Origin: Corynebacterium crudilactis
GTDB taxonomy: Bacteria > Actinomycetota > Actinomycetes > Mycobacteriales > Mycobacteriaceae
DNA length: 64,000 bases
Direction: 5' to 3'
Assembly (NCBI RefSeq): GCF_001643015.1
Contig: NZ_CP015622.1
Span: 323,358 to 387,357, forward strand
The translations under genes and the position numbers were made by a program. The notes below the pieces were generated by a model. The model did no database searches, was not told the DNA's origin, and saw nothing but the letters and a program-made list of their open reading frames with translations. Positions 17,244 to 25,614 of the stretch are shown here, piece after piece (the stretch's first letter is position 1; the number at the start of each line of letters is the position of its first letter).

Positions 17244-18503
17244 GTGACTAATTCGAGTGTGTTTGACAGTCTCGCCGGCTCCAAAATAGTGGCTAGAACG
17301 CTTTTCGACGCGGCCTCCAGCGCGCGTGTCCTTGTCCACGCCCGAACCACTGAGCGTGCCCGTGCACGGGCAGCCAATGATAATCCCGAAATGATCCACA
17401 ACTCTGGTTTTGCTCAGTCGTGGCTTTTTACTGGCCCTCCGGGGTCGGGTCGTTCTGTTGCCGCAAAGGTTTTTGCTGCCACTCTTGTGTGCTCGAATCC
17501 AGATGTCGTGGGTTGCGGTCAATGTGAAGATTGTCGTGCTGCCATGGGTGGAAGCCATCCAGATATTGAACACATCGTTCCGCAGCAACTATCCATTGGT
17601 GTGGAAGCTGCTCGAAAGGTCATTAAAGCCGCAGCAGTGAGCCCAGTGTCAGGTAACTGGCGCATTGTTATTTTCGAAAATGCCGACCGTTTAACCATGC
17701 AGGCAGCGAATGCCTTGCTGAAAACGGTAGAGGAGCCGACCGAAAGTACCGTGATGATTTTGTGTGCTCCCACCACAGATCCCCGGGATATTGCGATTAC
17801 GTTGCGTTCTCGGTGCAGGCACCTCTATATCCCGACTCCCACTAACGCTGAAGTAGCACGCATCCTGGTTGCTGAAGGCAATGTCAGCCAAGCGGATGCA
17901 GAGCTGGCATCAGCAGCCTCTGGAGGTCATATTGGGCGGGCGCGACACTTAGCCCATAACAATGCAGCGCAACGCAGGCGATCGAGCATCCTGAACTTGT
18001 CTGAGCTGATTTTCCACGGCGATACGGCATTCCGAGCTGTCAACACCCTAGTCAAGATGGTGGAAACCGAAGCCAAAGATAGCAATAAGGATAAAGAAGA
18101 AGCAGAGCTGGAATCCCTCAAAATTTCACTCGGCATGGGTGCCAAAGGAAAAGGCGTCCACAAAGCTGTGAGGGGAGGCGCTGGTGATTTCAAAGCTTTG
18201 GAAGATCAACACAAGCTCCGTCGCACCCGTTTCCTCCGCGACAGTCTTGATCTTGCCCTGGTAGATCTTGCTGGCATTTACCGCGATGCCTTGATTCTGG
18301 CGTCACAAGCTCCAGTGGGCCTTACTCATCCAGATATGGAAGGTCTGTCTCAAGAGTTGGCAACCAAAGTGACTCAAGAAGGATTACTTTCTTGTCTTGA
18401 TGCAATCTCTAAATGTCGAGAATCTTTTGGCTTCAATGTGCGCCCCATCGTGGCGATGGATGCGCTGGTAGGACGCCTGCGCAAGGCCTATAAAGTGTCC
18501 TAA
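17244..18503 (+). CDS. holB: DNA polymerase III subunit delta' (HolB/DnaX-like clamp-loader ATPase)
   Basis: A 419-residue AAA+ clamp-loader subunit. P-loop GPPGSGRS lies near residue 58, followed by a four-Cys zinc module (C-x8-C-x2-C-x2-C, CSNPDVVGCGQCEDC). The Walker B-like region is IVIFENADRLT, with ALLKTVEEP and a modified sensor region. Residue 274 onward has a charged insertion (EAKDSNKDKEEAELE). It corresponds to Rv3644c. It is divergent from cyaB with a ~60-nt gap. The Lys of the P-loop is replaced (GRS), consistent with delta' being an inactive ATPase, so delta' is favoured over DnaX. Confidence 0.85.
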   Translation: MTNSSVFDSLAGSKIVARTLFDAASSARVLVHARTTERARARAANDNPEMIHNSGFAQSWLFTGPPGSGRSVAAKVFAATLVCSNPDVVGCGQCEDCRAAMGGSHPDIEHIVPQQLSIGVEAARKVIKAAAVSPVSGNWRIVIFENADRLTMQAANALLKTVEEPTESTVMILCAPTTDPRDIAITLRSRCRHLYIPTPTNAEVARILVAEGNVSQADAELASAASGGHIGRARHLAHNNAAQRRRSSILNLSELIFHGDTAFRAVNTLVKMVETEAKDSNKDKEEAELESLKISLGMGAKGKGVHKAVRGGAGDFKALEDQHKLRRTRFLRDSLDLALVDLAGIYRDALILASQAPVGLTHPDMEGLSQELATKVTQEGLLSCLDAISKCRESFGFNVRPIVAMDALVGRLRKAYKVS

Positions 18504-18566
18504 CCGCCCCGAATTATTGAACTCAATATCTCATCGGGTAAAGTGTCCAATCGGTATAGATACCGT

Positions 18567-18642
18567 GCCGCTTTAGCTCAGTCGGTAGAGCGTCTCACTC
18601 GTAATGAGAAGGTCTGGGGTTCGATTCCCCAAAGCGGCTCCA
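18567..18642 (+). tRNA. tRNA-Thr (anticodon CGT)
   Basis: A complete cloverleaf: acceptor GCCGCTT pairs with AAGCGGC, the D-arm is AGCTCAGTCGGTAGAGC, the anticodon stem TCTCA/TGAGA has loop CTCGTAA, and the T-arm is GGGGTTCGATTCCCC. The CCA end is encoded at 18640-18642. The anticodon CGT reads ACG (Thr). Confidence 0.95.
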
Positions 18643-18654
18643 ATAAAGTCCCAG

Positions 18655-18690
18655 CTCAAGGTCACTCTCCAGGAAAAGGGGAGTGACCTT
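18655..18690 (+). terminator. Hairpin downstream of tRNA-Thr
   Basis: AAGGTCACTC pairs with GAGTGACCTT around a 13-nt loop. A short T run (TTTT) follows a few bases later. It probably terminates the tRNA transcript. The following 190 bases up to the TetR gene contain no gene I can support. Confidence 0.6.
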
Positions 18691-18882
18691 AGCTCATTTT
18701 GGTACACACTCAGTACACACCGACCACACACCATGAATATTCCAGGGTAAAAGTTTCCTATTTTGGGAGTACCGACAGTACTATGCGGGGACGTGTAGAT
18801 TATGTGGGCTCTGGGCATTACGCCAGCCGTATATCAATTATTGGATGCTTAAAGTTTTTTCAATAATGACTAAGGAGTTGAA

Positions 18883-19476
18883 GTGGCGACGCGTCAGGAA
18901 CAGTCTGCGATTACGCGCCAGAGCATCATTGATGCAGGGTTTGAGCTTTTTGCTGAGCTTGGGTTCGAAGCGACAACTATTAGTCAGATTGCTCAACGTG
19001 CTGGGTTTAGTCGGGTGACTGTATATCAGTATTTTGCTAATAAACCGCAGATTATTCTGGGTCGTTTGATGCAGATTCAGCCGGAAATCCATCGGCCGTT
19101 TGAGCCTTTGTTTGCGCGCAAGGTGCATACCGAGGAATCCACTTATGAATTTCTGATGGAAATGAAAAGTTTGTGGAATCGCTATGGGGTGGAGTTCGCT
19201 GCCATTGAAAAGGCGATGACTAGTGATGCGGATATCGCAGCGCAGTGGTTGGAAACGCTGCGGAAATTGAGTTTGGAATTTCCTGGGGTGGCGCTTGATC
19301 CTGCGAATGCACAGGAGTTTACGGCGCTGGTGATGAGCCTCGACCGTAATTTTTATTTCCTTTACGGCCGAGGTCATGACGAAAATGAGGATGGGGTGCT
19401 GCGTGGACTGGTCAAGCAGTGGATGACACTGCTTGGGCCAGTCTCGGAAGCTGCCGAATTAGCGGGAGAGAACTAG
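18883..19476 (+). CDS. TetR-family transcriptional regulator
   Basis: 197 residues. The N-terminal helix-turn-helix AELGFEATTISQIAQRAGFS followed by VTVYQYFANKPQI is the TetR signature; the remainder is an all-helical ligand domain without a recognisable subclass. GTG 18883 has AAGGAG 5 nt upstream. It converges on, and overlaps by 18 nt, the P450 gene. It is the obvious candidate repressor of the P450/hydrolase/SDR operon, whose promoter carries a palindrome at 23791-23804, but it might instead respond to another ligand. Confidence 0.85.
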   Translation: MATRQEQSAITRQSIIDAGFELFAELGFEATTISQIAQRAGFSRVTVYQYFANKPQIILGRLMQIQPEIHRPFEPLFARKVHTEESTYEFLMEMKSLWNRYGVEFAAIEKAMTSDADIAAQWLETLRKLSLEFPGVALDPANAQEFTALVMSLDRNFYFLYGRGHDENEDGVLRGLVKQWMTLLGPVSEAAELAGEN

Positions 19477-21696
19477 CTTCGGGCAGCCTTGGGCAGCGCG
19501 GGAGACGCAGATCATGGCAGTGGTGTTTGCCTCTTGCTCTGCTTCTGTGAGGATGGAATCTCGGTGGTCTACTTCGCCGGAGACCACGGGGGTTTCACAG
19601 GTGCCGCAGGTGCCAGTTTTGCAGGAAGAAATAACGGTTAAACCAGCCTTGGCGGCAGCGTCGAGGATGGATTCATCGGCGCTCACGGTGAGGGTTTTTC
19701 CGGATTCGGTGAATTCGACTTCGAAGGCTTCATCCTCGTAATCGCGAGTGATTTCCTTTGGTGCGAAGCGTTCTAGGCGTAGGGAGTTTTTCTCCCAGTG
19801 GCTAGCTCCAGATTCCACGGCGGTGAGGAGGCCTTCTGGGCCACAGCAGTAAATCAGGGTGTTTTCTGTTGGCTCACCAAGCAGTGAGTTCAGATCGATA
19901 TTGCCCTTTTGATCTGCGGGGATCAGTTCCACTCGTTCGCCATAAGCTGCAAGTTCTTCGCGGAATGCCATTGTATCCAGGCTGCGCCCACCGTAGGTCA
20001 GGTTCCAGTTGGCGCCCTTTTCTTCGGCTTCTTTGATCATCGGCAGAATTGGTGTGATTCCGATGCCACCCGCGATGAACGTGTAGTTCTGTGATGCGGT
20101 GAAGCGGAAGTTATTGCGTGGCCAGGACACTGTAATGCTATCGCCGGTGTGCACGCTGTCGTGTGCGGCTTCAGAACCTCCGCGACCAGCTACTTCGCGC
20201 AGAATTGCAACGCGGTAGCTGCTGCGATCGTGTGGATCGCCGGATAGCGAGTACTGGCGCACGGTGGGGTTGCCGTCTGCATCCTCGAGCGGCAGATGCA
20301 GATCAATGTGGGCGCCAGGCTTCCACTGCGGCAGCTGGCCGCCATCAGGGTGGACCAGACGCAGTGAAATAACGCCGTCAGATTCTTCGCGGCGCTCGGC
20401 GATGCTGAGGTTCAGCGTACGCACCTGTTGCTGCTTAGAGCGCTCGATATCTGCGATATCCCAATGCACCTCAAGCGAGCGGCGCGCAGGCAGCAGGGCA
20501 AATTTAATGAAGTCCACGGCTTCCGGGTCGTCAACGCTTATCGACGGCAACCTCTCGTACAACACCTTCAGGCCAGTCGGACCCTGTACTCGGGCTAGGG
20601 GATTGCCGAGGCACTTGTGTCGGCCCGTCGAAAAGCCTAAGTGGTCTTCTGAGTCTGGGCGGTGGATATCGAAATCAAAAGGATTTGGGGTGTGGCTTGG
20701 ATCGGTGTTCGCACCGGTCAAAGCAACGAGTACGCGGTCATTGGCCTTGATTTCCACGTCCCCGATCATGACATCTTTAGTAGCCTGACGCGCGGTGAAT
20801 GTGGAAGAATTGCGGCGGCGGATAGTTTCTTCGAAGACTCGTGGCCACAGCTCAGGCTCTAGAAGTGCATCATTTTTGGCTTCTGGATTTGCCTGCAGGA
20901 ATAGAATCGCATTCGCCATCGCTTGCGCGGTGGTGTCCGTGCCGGCAGCCGCGAACTCGGTGATGTGCACGGCAATTTGCTCAGCGCTGAGAATATATTC
21001 GCCAGCGTCGTTCTTTTGCTTCGCCATCATGGAGATGATGTCGCGGTCTTCGGAATTGCGACGTGATTCAATAATTTCACGCAAGCGCAGATTGCCTTCG
21101 GTGTAGCGAGTCCACACCTGGGAGCGCAGTGGTTCTTCAAAAGGCTCATGCGCAGAGGAGAGCACCATGAAGAAATCATCACGGAGGTTCTGCACGAATT
21201 CTTTTTCTTCGTAGCCAAGACCAAAGTGCGCAAGAATAGTTTGGGTGGTCAGCTCTAGGCAGTAATCTTCCAGCAGGTTGCCGGAGCCCTGAGCTTCAAA
21301 GGTGTCGATGATGCGGTGCGCGCGGGATTCAATCTCCGGGCGCAGAGCTTCCATATCGGCCTGCAGGAAACCAAGCTGCGCCACACCACGAGCAACGGTG
21401 TGCCCATCTGGATCAGAACCGAGAATAACGCGCGACATCAGTTCACTGGAGATCTCGCTCTGGTATTCCTCAGGAACACTAATGGCAGATGCCTTGGAAG
21501 AAAAACGCTGCCAATCAGAGAGCACATCAACAGCATCGTCATATTTGGTGACGATCCACGCGTTCATGTGTGGGTAGAAGAACGTGGGAGTTTCTTCACT
21601 GAAACGCTGCAGGTACTTTGCTGGGTCGATGTAGTAATCATCGGCCATCGCATCGAAATTATGGGCGACGGGGCATTTGCCGGTGGTCATGGTCAT
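19459..21696 (-). CDS. Self-sufficient cytochrome P450 fused to phthalate-dioxygenase-type reductase (CYP116B-like)
   Basis: 745 residues, three modules in one chain. The P450 domain (1-400) has the oxygen-binding helix FAAAGTDTT (about 248-256), ExxR at 290-293 and heme ligand Cys362 in FSTGRHKCLGNP. The reductase domain (about 425-640) has the FMN-binding RQYSLSG (480) and NAD(P)-binding GGIGITP (543). The C-terminal plant-type 2Fe-2S ferredoxin has Cys692, 697, 700 and 730. This P450-reductase-ferredoxin order is class VII (P450RhF type). It would hydroxylate an unknown substrate using NAD(P)H and O2 without partner proteins. It is the last gene of a minus-strand operon after the SDR and serine hydrolase. 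Confidence 0.93.
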   Translation of the reverse strand: MTMTTGKCPVAHNFDAMADDYYIDPAKYLQRFSEETPTFFYPHMNAWIVTKYDDAVDVLSDWQRFSSKASAISVPEEYQSEISSELMSRVILGSDPDGHTVARGVAQLGFLQADMEALRPEIESRAHRIIDTFEAQGSGNLLEDYCLELTTQTILAHFGLGYEEKEFVQNLRDDFFMVLSSAHEPFEEPLRSQVWTRYTEGNLRLREIIESRRNSEDRDIISMMAKQKNDAGEYILSAEQIAVHITEFAAAGTDTTAQAMANAILFLQANPEAKNDALLEPELWPRVFEETIRRRNSSTFTARQATKDVMIGDVEIKANDRVLVALTGANTDPSHTPNPFDFDIHRPDSEDHLGFSTGRHKCLGNPLARVQGPTGLKVLYERLPSISVDDPEAVDFIKFALLPARRSLEVHWDIADIERSKQQQVRTLNLSIAERREESDGVISLRLVHPDGGQLPQWKPGAHIDLHLPLEDADGNPTVRQYSLSGDPHDRSSYRVAILREVAGRGGSEAAHDSVHTGDSITVSWPRNNFRFTASQNYTFIAGGIGITPILPMIKEAEEKGANWNLTYGGRSLDTMAFREELAAYGERVELIPADQKGNIDLNSLLGEPTENTLIYCCGPEGLLTAVESGASHWEKNSLRLERFAPKEITRDYEDEAFEVEFTESGKTLTVSADESILDAAAKAGLTVISSCKTGTCGTCETPVVSGEVDHRDSILTEAEQEANTTAMICVSRAAQGCPKLVLSR

Positions 21697-21714
21697 GGTG
21701 TGTGAGGCTCCTTG

Positions 21715-22869
21715 TTACACAATCGCTGCGGCGACCATGGTGGAAATGCGCTGGAAACGTTCGACGTTGTCTGCTTCGTCGAGCACGCCGGAGGATAGGA
21801 AAGTGAAGGTGACGTCATTGACTGGATCAACCCAGTAGAGGGTGGAACCTGCACCGTTGTTGCCAAAGGCTGCAGGGTTCACGAATGGGCCGAACATATT
21901 TGGTGCGTGGCCTTCGCCGGAGACGACAACGCCGAGCCCGATATTGCCCTTTGGTGCAGGCCAGCCGCGACCCTGGTTGACCACGGTGTAGAGGTCATTC
22001 ATCATGTCGCCGGTCTGAATGCGTGCGGCTTCTTCAATGATGGACTTGCCGATGAGCTGCTCGCCGTTGAGCTCACCCTTGCGACGCAGGAGTTCTACCC
22101 ACTTGAAGGTATCGTCGATGGTGGTGGTTGCGCCGACCCATGGCATTTCATTTTCGCCGGCGATGACATCGTTGAGGCACTCAATATCATCTGCGGACAG
22201 GAAGCCTTCTGGATCGACATAAACCTTGAGCGGAACGACGCGGTCTTCGCGTTCTGCAGGGAGACCAAAGGCGGTGTCGGTCATGCCGAGTGGCTCAAAG
22301 ATGAGGTCATTGGTGAGGTCGCGGAAGTGGTCGTAGCCGTAGACACGACGAGCCATTTCACCCATGAGTGCGTGGTTGATAGATGGTGCGTAATTAACCT
22401 GAGTGCCAGGATCGTGCACAGCATCGACAGCACCCAAAGCTGCAATAACGTTGGAGAGGTTTCCGAAACCATCTGGTCCAAGTCCTGGGTTTGGAGTGGA
22501 CGGCATACCGGAGGTGTGGGTGAGCAGGTTCCAGAGGTTGATCTGATCCTTGCGCATCATGTGGAAAGGATCGGTGCCCATGAACTCTGGGATGATATCG
22601 ATGACGCGAGTAGATAGCGCCAGCTTGCCTTCGCTTAGTGCGCGGTAGATGACACCGTTTGTGAAACCCTTAGACAGGGAAAGAATGCGGTAGACATCGT
22701 CGCGCTTGGATTCGCGGCCGGTGGCGCGCTCTGCGAAACCATAGGTGCCCTGAAGTGCGATCTCGCCACCTTGGGCAACGATGATGTTGACACCATCATT
22801 GAAGCCGCGGTCGATATCGCGCTGGATTTCATCCTCGACGCGCTTGAGTTGCTGCTTATCAAATGCCAT
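21715..22869 (-). CDS. Class C beta-lactamase-like serine hydrolase (EstB-type esterase)
   Basis: 384 residues without a signal peptide, so cytoplasmic. The SLSK tetrad (SxxK, near residue 65) supplies the nucleophile Ser and general base Lys. YAPSINH near residue 160 fits the Tyr-x-Asn motif of class C/EstB enzymes. Family members hydrolyse esters or small amides; lactamase activity is unlikely for a cytosolic enzyme in a P450 operon. It lies between the SDR and P450 with gaps of 18 and 36 nt. It may cleave an ester formed or taken up in the pathway, which is inference. Confidence 0.82.
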   Translation of the reverse strand: MAFDKQQLKRVEDEIQRDIDRGFNDGVNIIVAQGGEIALQGTYGFAERATGRESKRDDVYRILSLSKGFTNGVIYRALSEGKLALSTRVIDIIPEFMGTDPFHMMRKDQINLWNLLTHTSGMPSTPNPGLGPDGFGNLSNVIAALGAVDAVHDPGTQVNYAPSINHALMGEMARRVYGYDHFRDLTNDLIFEPLGMTDTAFGLPAEREDRVVPLKVYVDPEGFLSADDIECLNDVIAGENEMPWVGATTTIDDTFKWVELLRRKGELNGEQLIGKSIIEEAARIQTGDMMNDLYTVVNQGRGWPAPKGNIGLGVVVSGEGHAPNMFGPFVNPAAFGNNGAGSTLYWVDPVNDVTFTFLSSGVLDEADNVERFQRISTMVAAAIV

Positions 22870-22905
22870 TTTCTTATCCTTAACGTGTGTTGAAGTGGTG
22901 GTTGC

Positions 22906-23724
22906 TTAAGCGAGGTACGCTCCGCCGGAAGGCGAGAGAATCTGACCGGTGTAGTGGGCGCCATCATTAGAGGAGAGGAAGATCAGCGTCTGAGCGATTT
23001 CTTCTGGTTCTGCAAATCGCTTGAGTGGCTGCATCATGAGCAGTGCATTGGCGTGGTCTTCGCCAGAACCCTTGAGCATGGCGGTGTTGATTCCTGCTGG
23101 TGCCAGCGCATTGACGCGAATATTAAATGGTGCAAGCTCACCTGCGGCGGCGCGTGTCATGCCGACAACCGCGGCCTTTGACGCTGGGTAATACGCGGGC
23201 ATGGGGAGTGCCACGAGGCCTGCGATGGATGCGAAGTTGGTGATTGCTCCGCCGCCTGCTGCTTTGAGCAGTGGAATAGCCTCACGGATCATGTAGAAGG
23301 TGCCGTAGAGATTGATGCGCATGGCGCGATCAAATTCATCATCGGTGATGCCGCCGAAGAACTCTGGGTTATAAACTTCACCCTTTTGCATTGCTTCAAC
23401 CATGGCGTGGTTGATGGCATCTACTCGTTGGGTGGACTCGCGGGTAGGCATTGCGACACCAGCAGCATTAACCAAAATGTCGAGCTTGCCGTGGTCTGCG
23501 GCAACCTGCGCAAAGACTTCCTTGACTGCTGCGGAATCAGAAATATCGAGCTGAAGGGCTGTGATATTGGTATCTGCGTATTCTGCGTCGAGCTTCTCAA
23601 TCGAGATATCTGTGGCATATACAGTTGCACCTTCTTGTGCCATGGCATGAGCGGTGGCATTGCCCATTCCGGAGCCTGCTCCAGTGATCAGAGCGATTTT
23701 TCCGGCGAGTCTTCCTGTCTGCAT
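22906..23724 (-). CDS. Short-chain dehydrogenase/reductase (classical SDR)
   Basis: 272 residues with the cofactor motif TGAGSGMG at about 13-20, an NNAG-equivalent NAAGV, catalytic Ser in NFASIAG and YPASK (Tyr-x3-Lys). Asp at the end of beta-2 (YATDIS) suggests NAD(H). The ATG at 23724 is chosen because GGAGAAAG sits directly upstream; an in-frame ATG five codons earlier is possible. As first gene of the operon it would probably oxidise the alcohol made by the P450. Confidence 0.85.
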   Translation of the reverse strand: MQTGRLAGKIALITGAGSGMGNATAHAMAQEGATVYATDISIEKLDAEYADTNITALQLDISDSAAVKEVFAQVAADHGKLDILVNAAGVAMPTRESTQRVDAINHAMVEAMQKGEVYNPEFFGGITDDEFDRAMRINLYGTFYMIREAIPLLKAAGGGAITNFASIAGLVALPMPAYYPASKAAVVGMTRAAAGELAPFNIRVNALAPAGINTAMLKGSGEDHANALLMMQPLKRFAEPEEIAQTLIFLSSNDGAHYTGQILSPSGGAYLA

Positions 23725-23776
23725 TCTTTCTCCAAGCATGTGTTCTGAATTACTTTTCTGGCGATATGAGAGCGAC

Positions 23777-23804
23777 TCTATACTATTTGCTTTACATGTG
23801 TAAA
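23777..23804 (-). promoter_or_regulatory. Candidate promoter and TetR-type operator of the P450 operon
   Basis: On the minus strand TTTACA (23804-23799) and TATAGA (23782-23777) are 16 nt apart. The -35 box lies inside the 14-bp palindrome TTTACATGTGTAAA (23791-23804), an arrangement typical of a repressor site. The link to the TetR gene at 18883 is inferred. Confidence 0.45.
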
Positions 23805-23910
23805 CCCTTTTAAGGTCATATCTTTTCCCCTGATGTGGGGTGCTGGTGAGATTGCTTTCTCTATAGGGGAGGAACTATTCTTTTGCGAAATATTGCCTAC
23901 TACCCCCGTT

Positions 23911-24044
23911 AAGTTCGAGATCACGTTGTCGAGTTCTTAACTACAATTTCGCATCTTCGAGAGCAGTCACTTTTTGTCCAAAAACCGAGTGAAATTGAGG
24001 ACAAGAAATTGAGCACGAGATATCGAAGGTGTGATCTCGAACTT
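23911..24044. repeat. Palindromic intergenic element, family 2
   Basis: A perfect 14-bp inverted repeat, AAGTTCGAGATCAC (23911-23924) and its complement (24031-24044), bounds a 134-bp segment. The segment is rich in TCGAG/CGAGA half-sites such as TTGTCGAGTTC and GAGCACGAGATATCGAAG. It lies in the gap before the P-loop kinase gene. The length and layout resemble the elements at 10973 and 32454, but the sequence is different. Confidence 0.7.
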
Positions 24045-24064
24045 TGGCCCCCAAGGCCTGAAAT

Positions 24065-24646
24065 ATGAAAACGGCGCACATGATAAAAACTGTCTCTGAT
24101 TCCATTGATTGGCATCCGCAGCGCATTGCGATAGCTGGAGTAAGTGGCGTTGGAAAAACCACGCTTGGCCAAAAGATTGCGGAGCTTGCAGGCTTCCCGC
24201 GAACAGAATTGGATGGCCTTTATTGGGGAGGGGATTGGACTCCGCGGGATGATTTCCTTGAGGAAGTTCAGGCCTTTGTTGGGGGCGAGCGGTGGGTAAC
24301 AGAATGGCAGTATCGAAAAGTGCGTCCGCTGATTGCTGCCCGGGCGGATACTATTGTGTGGTTGGACTATTCCACGCCACGGCAGATGTTCAGGTTAATA
24401 ACTAGGACTGTGTCCAGAAGTGTGGCTAAGAAAAAGCTCTGGAATGGCAATGTTGAGCAGCCGTTATGGACAATTTTTAACAACCCGGACCATATTCTGC
24501 GGTGGGGATGGAAGACGAGAAACTCCTTGAAGGAGCTTGTACCCACACTTGAGGAACGCTTTGCGCCGTTGGCAGTGGTTCGTTTAAAGAGTCCTAAAGA
24601 AACAAAGCGCTGGTTGAGGGCATATGGGGAAAGCTTGAAACTCTGA
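24065..24646 (+). CDS. Small P-loop kinase-like NTPase (FlaR / topology-modulation type)
   Basis: 193 residues with Walker A GVSGVGKTTLG near residues 26-36. A conserved segment LDGLYWGGDWTPRDDF follows, typical of the adenylate-kinase-like 'FlaR/DNA topology modulation' family, and then EWQYRKVRPL and TIVWLDYSTPRQMFRL. Its substrate is unknown; the name of the family rests on old indirect data. ATG 24065 or ATG 24080 could be used and neither has a clear ribosome site. Confidence 0.72.
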   Translation: MKTAHMIKTVSDSIDWHPQRIAIAGVSGVGKTTLGQKIAELAGFPRTELDGLYWGGDWTPRDDFLEEVQAFVGGERWVTEWQYRKVRPLIAARADTIVWLDYSTPRQMFRLITRTVSRSVAKKKLWNGNVEQPLWTIFNNPDHILRWGWKTRNSLKELVPTLEERFAPLAVVRLKSPKETKRWLRAYGESLKL

Positions 24647-24660
24647 TATGGTGCCATATC
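24645..24660. promoter_or_regulatory. 16-bp dyad GATATGG-TG-CCATATC just before the pseudouridine synthase start
   Basis: Inverted 7-bp arms separated by two bases overlap the stop of the upstream gene and end one base before the ATG at 24662. No Shine-Dalgarno box is present, so the dyad could be a translational hairpin or a regulator site. Confidence 0.3.
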
Positions 24661-24661
24661 C

Positions 24662-25540
24662 ATGGCAGAAAGTTTTATAGAGGTCTCCGCGGGGCATGCG
24701 GGTCGGAGATTGGATAAGTTTTTGCGGGCACAGCTAAAGGGCGTGCCCGCTTCGTTGATTTTCCGGCAAATGCGCAAGGGTGATATCCGGGTCAATGCTC
24801 GGAAGGTGGATCCGAGCTACCGTTTGCAAGAGGGAGATCGTATTCGAATGTGGCAGATGGATTTGCCGGCAGATTTGCCGCCACCGGTCGTCGATAAGCG
24901 TATTTTTAATGCTGTTGCAGACAGTGTGCTTTTTGAAGACGATGAGTTGTTGGTGGTTAATAAGCCAGCGGGAATTCCTGTGCACGGTGGAACGGGGCAC
25001 GGCGGTGGCGTGATTGAGGCGCTGCGCCAGAAGTTTCCACAGGAACGTGATCTGGAATTGGTGCACCGTTTAGACCGGGATACGTCCGGGTTGTTGTTGA
25101 TTGCGAAAACTCCGCCCGTGTTGCGTGAGTTGCAGGAGATTTTGCGGGACCGCGAAGAGGAAATTTTTCGGGGATATTTGCTCAAGGTTGAGGGGACTTG
25201 GCCTGGGCATCTGCGCCAGGTTGATATGCCGTTGAAGCGCACTGAAACCACTGTTGTGCCACATCCGCAGGGATTGCGTGCGCGTACATACTTTGAGGTG
25301 GTCAAGCGTCTGAAGGGCGCAACATTGATGAAGGCGCAGCTGGCTACGGGGCGCAAACATCAAATTCGTGCGCATGCGCAATATGCAGGCCATCCGATTG
25401 TCGGTGACCGTAAATATGGAGGCCGTGAAGCAATGTCGGCGAAGGCGATGCATTTGCATGCGGCGGAGCTGATCGTGCCGAGAGCTGCGGGGAAGCAGCA
25501 GAAATTTGTGGCGCCAGTACCGGAGGCCTGGCAAAAATAA
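24662..25540 (+). CDS. rluC: RluA-family 23S rRNA pseudouridine synthase
   Basis: 292 residues: an N-terminal S4 RNA-binding domain (RLDKFLRAQLKG to KVDPSYRLQEGDRI) and a catalytic domain whose HRLDRDTSGLLLIAKT motif carries the catalytic Asp. The C-terminal HQIRAHAQYAGHPIVGDRKYGG is the family signature. It isomerises uridines in 23S rRNA; relatives RluC/RluD cannot be told apart here. It starts 15 nt after the upstream gene. Confidence 0.88.
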   Translation: MAESFIEVSAGHAGRRLDKFLRAQLKGVPASLIFRQMRKGDIRVNARKVDPSYRLQEGDRIRMWQMDLPADLPPPVVDKRIFNAVADSVLFEDDELLVVNKPAGIPVHGGTGHGGGVIEALRQKFPQERDLELVHRLDRDTSGLLLIAKTPPVLRELQEILRDREEEIFRGYLLKVEGTWPGHLRQVDMPLKRTETTVVPHPQGLRARTYFEVVKRLKGATLMKAQLATGRKHQIRAHAQYAGHPIVGDRKYGGREAMSAKAMHLHAAELIVPRAAGKQQKFVAPVPEAWQK

Positions 25541-25614
25541 GCATGAGAAATAACATGTTTTTGGCGGGGAAAATTGACTACGATGGTAGGTGAACAAGGA
25601 AAGGGATTACCATT

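Noticed and set aside
18573..18818. Minus-strand ORF ending GNRTPDLLITSETLYRLS
   Set aside because: Classic artefact of translating a tRNA gene on the wrong strand.
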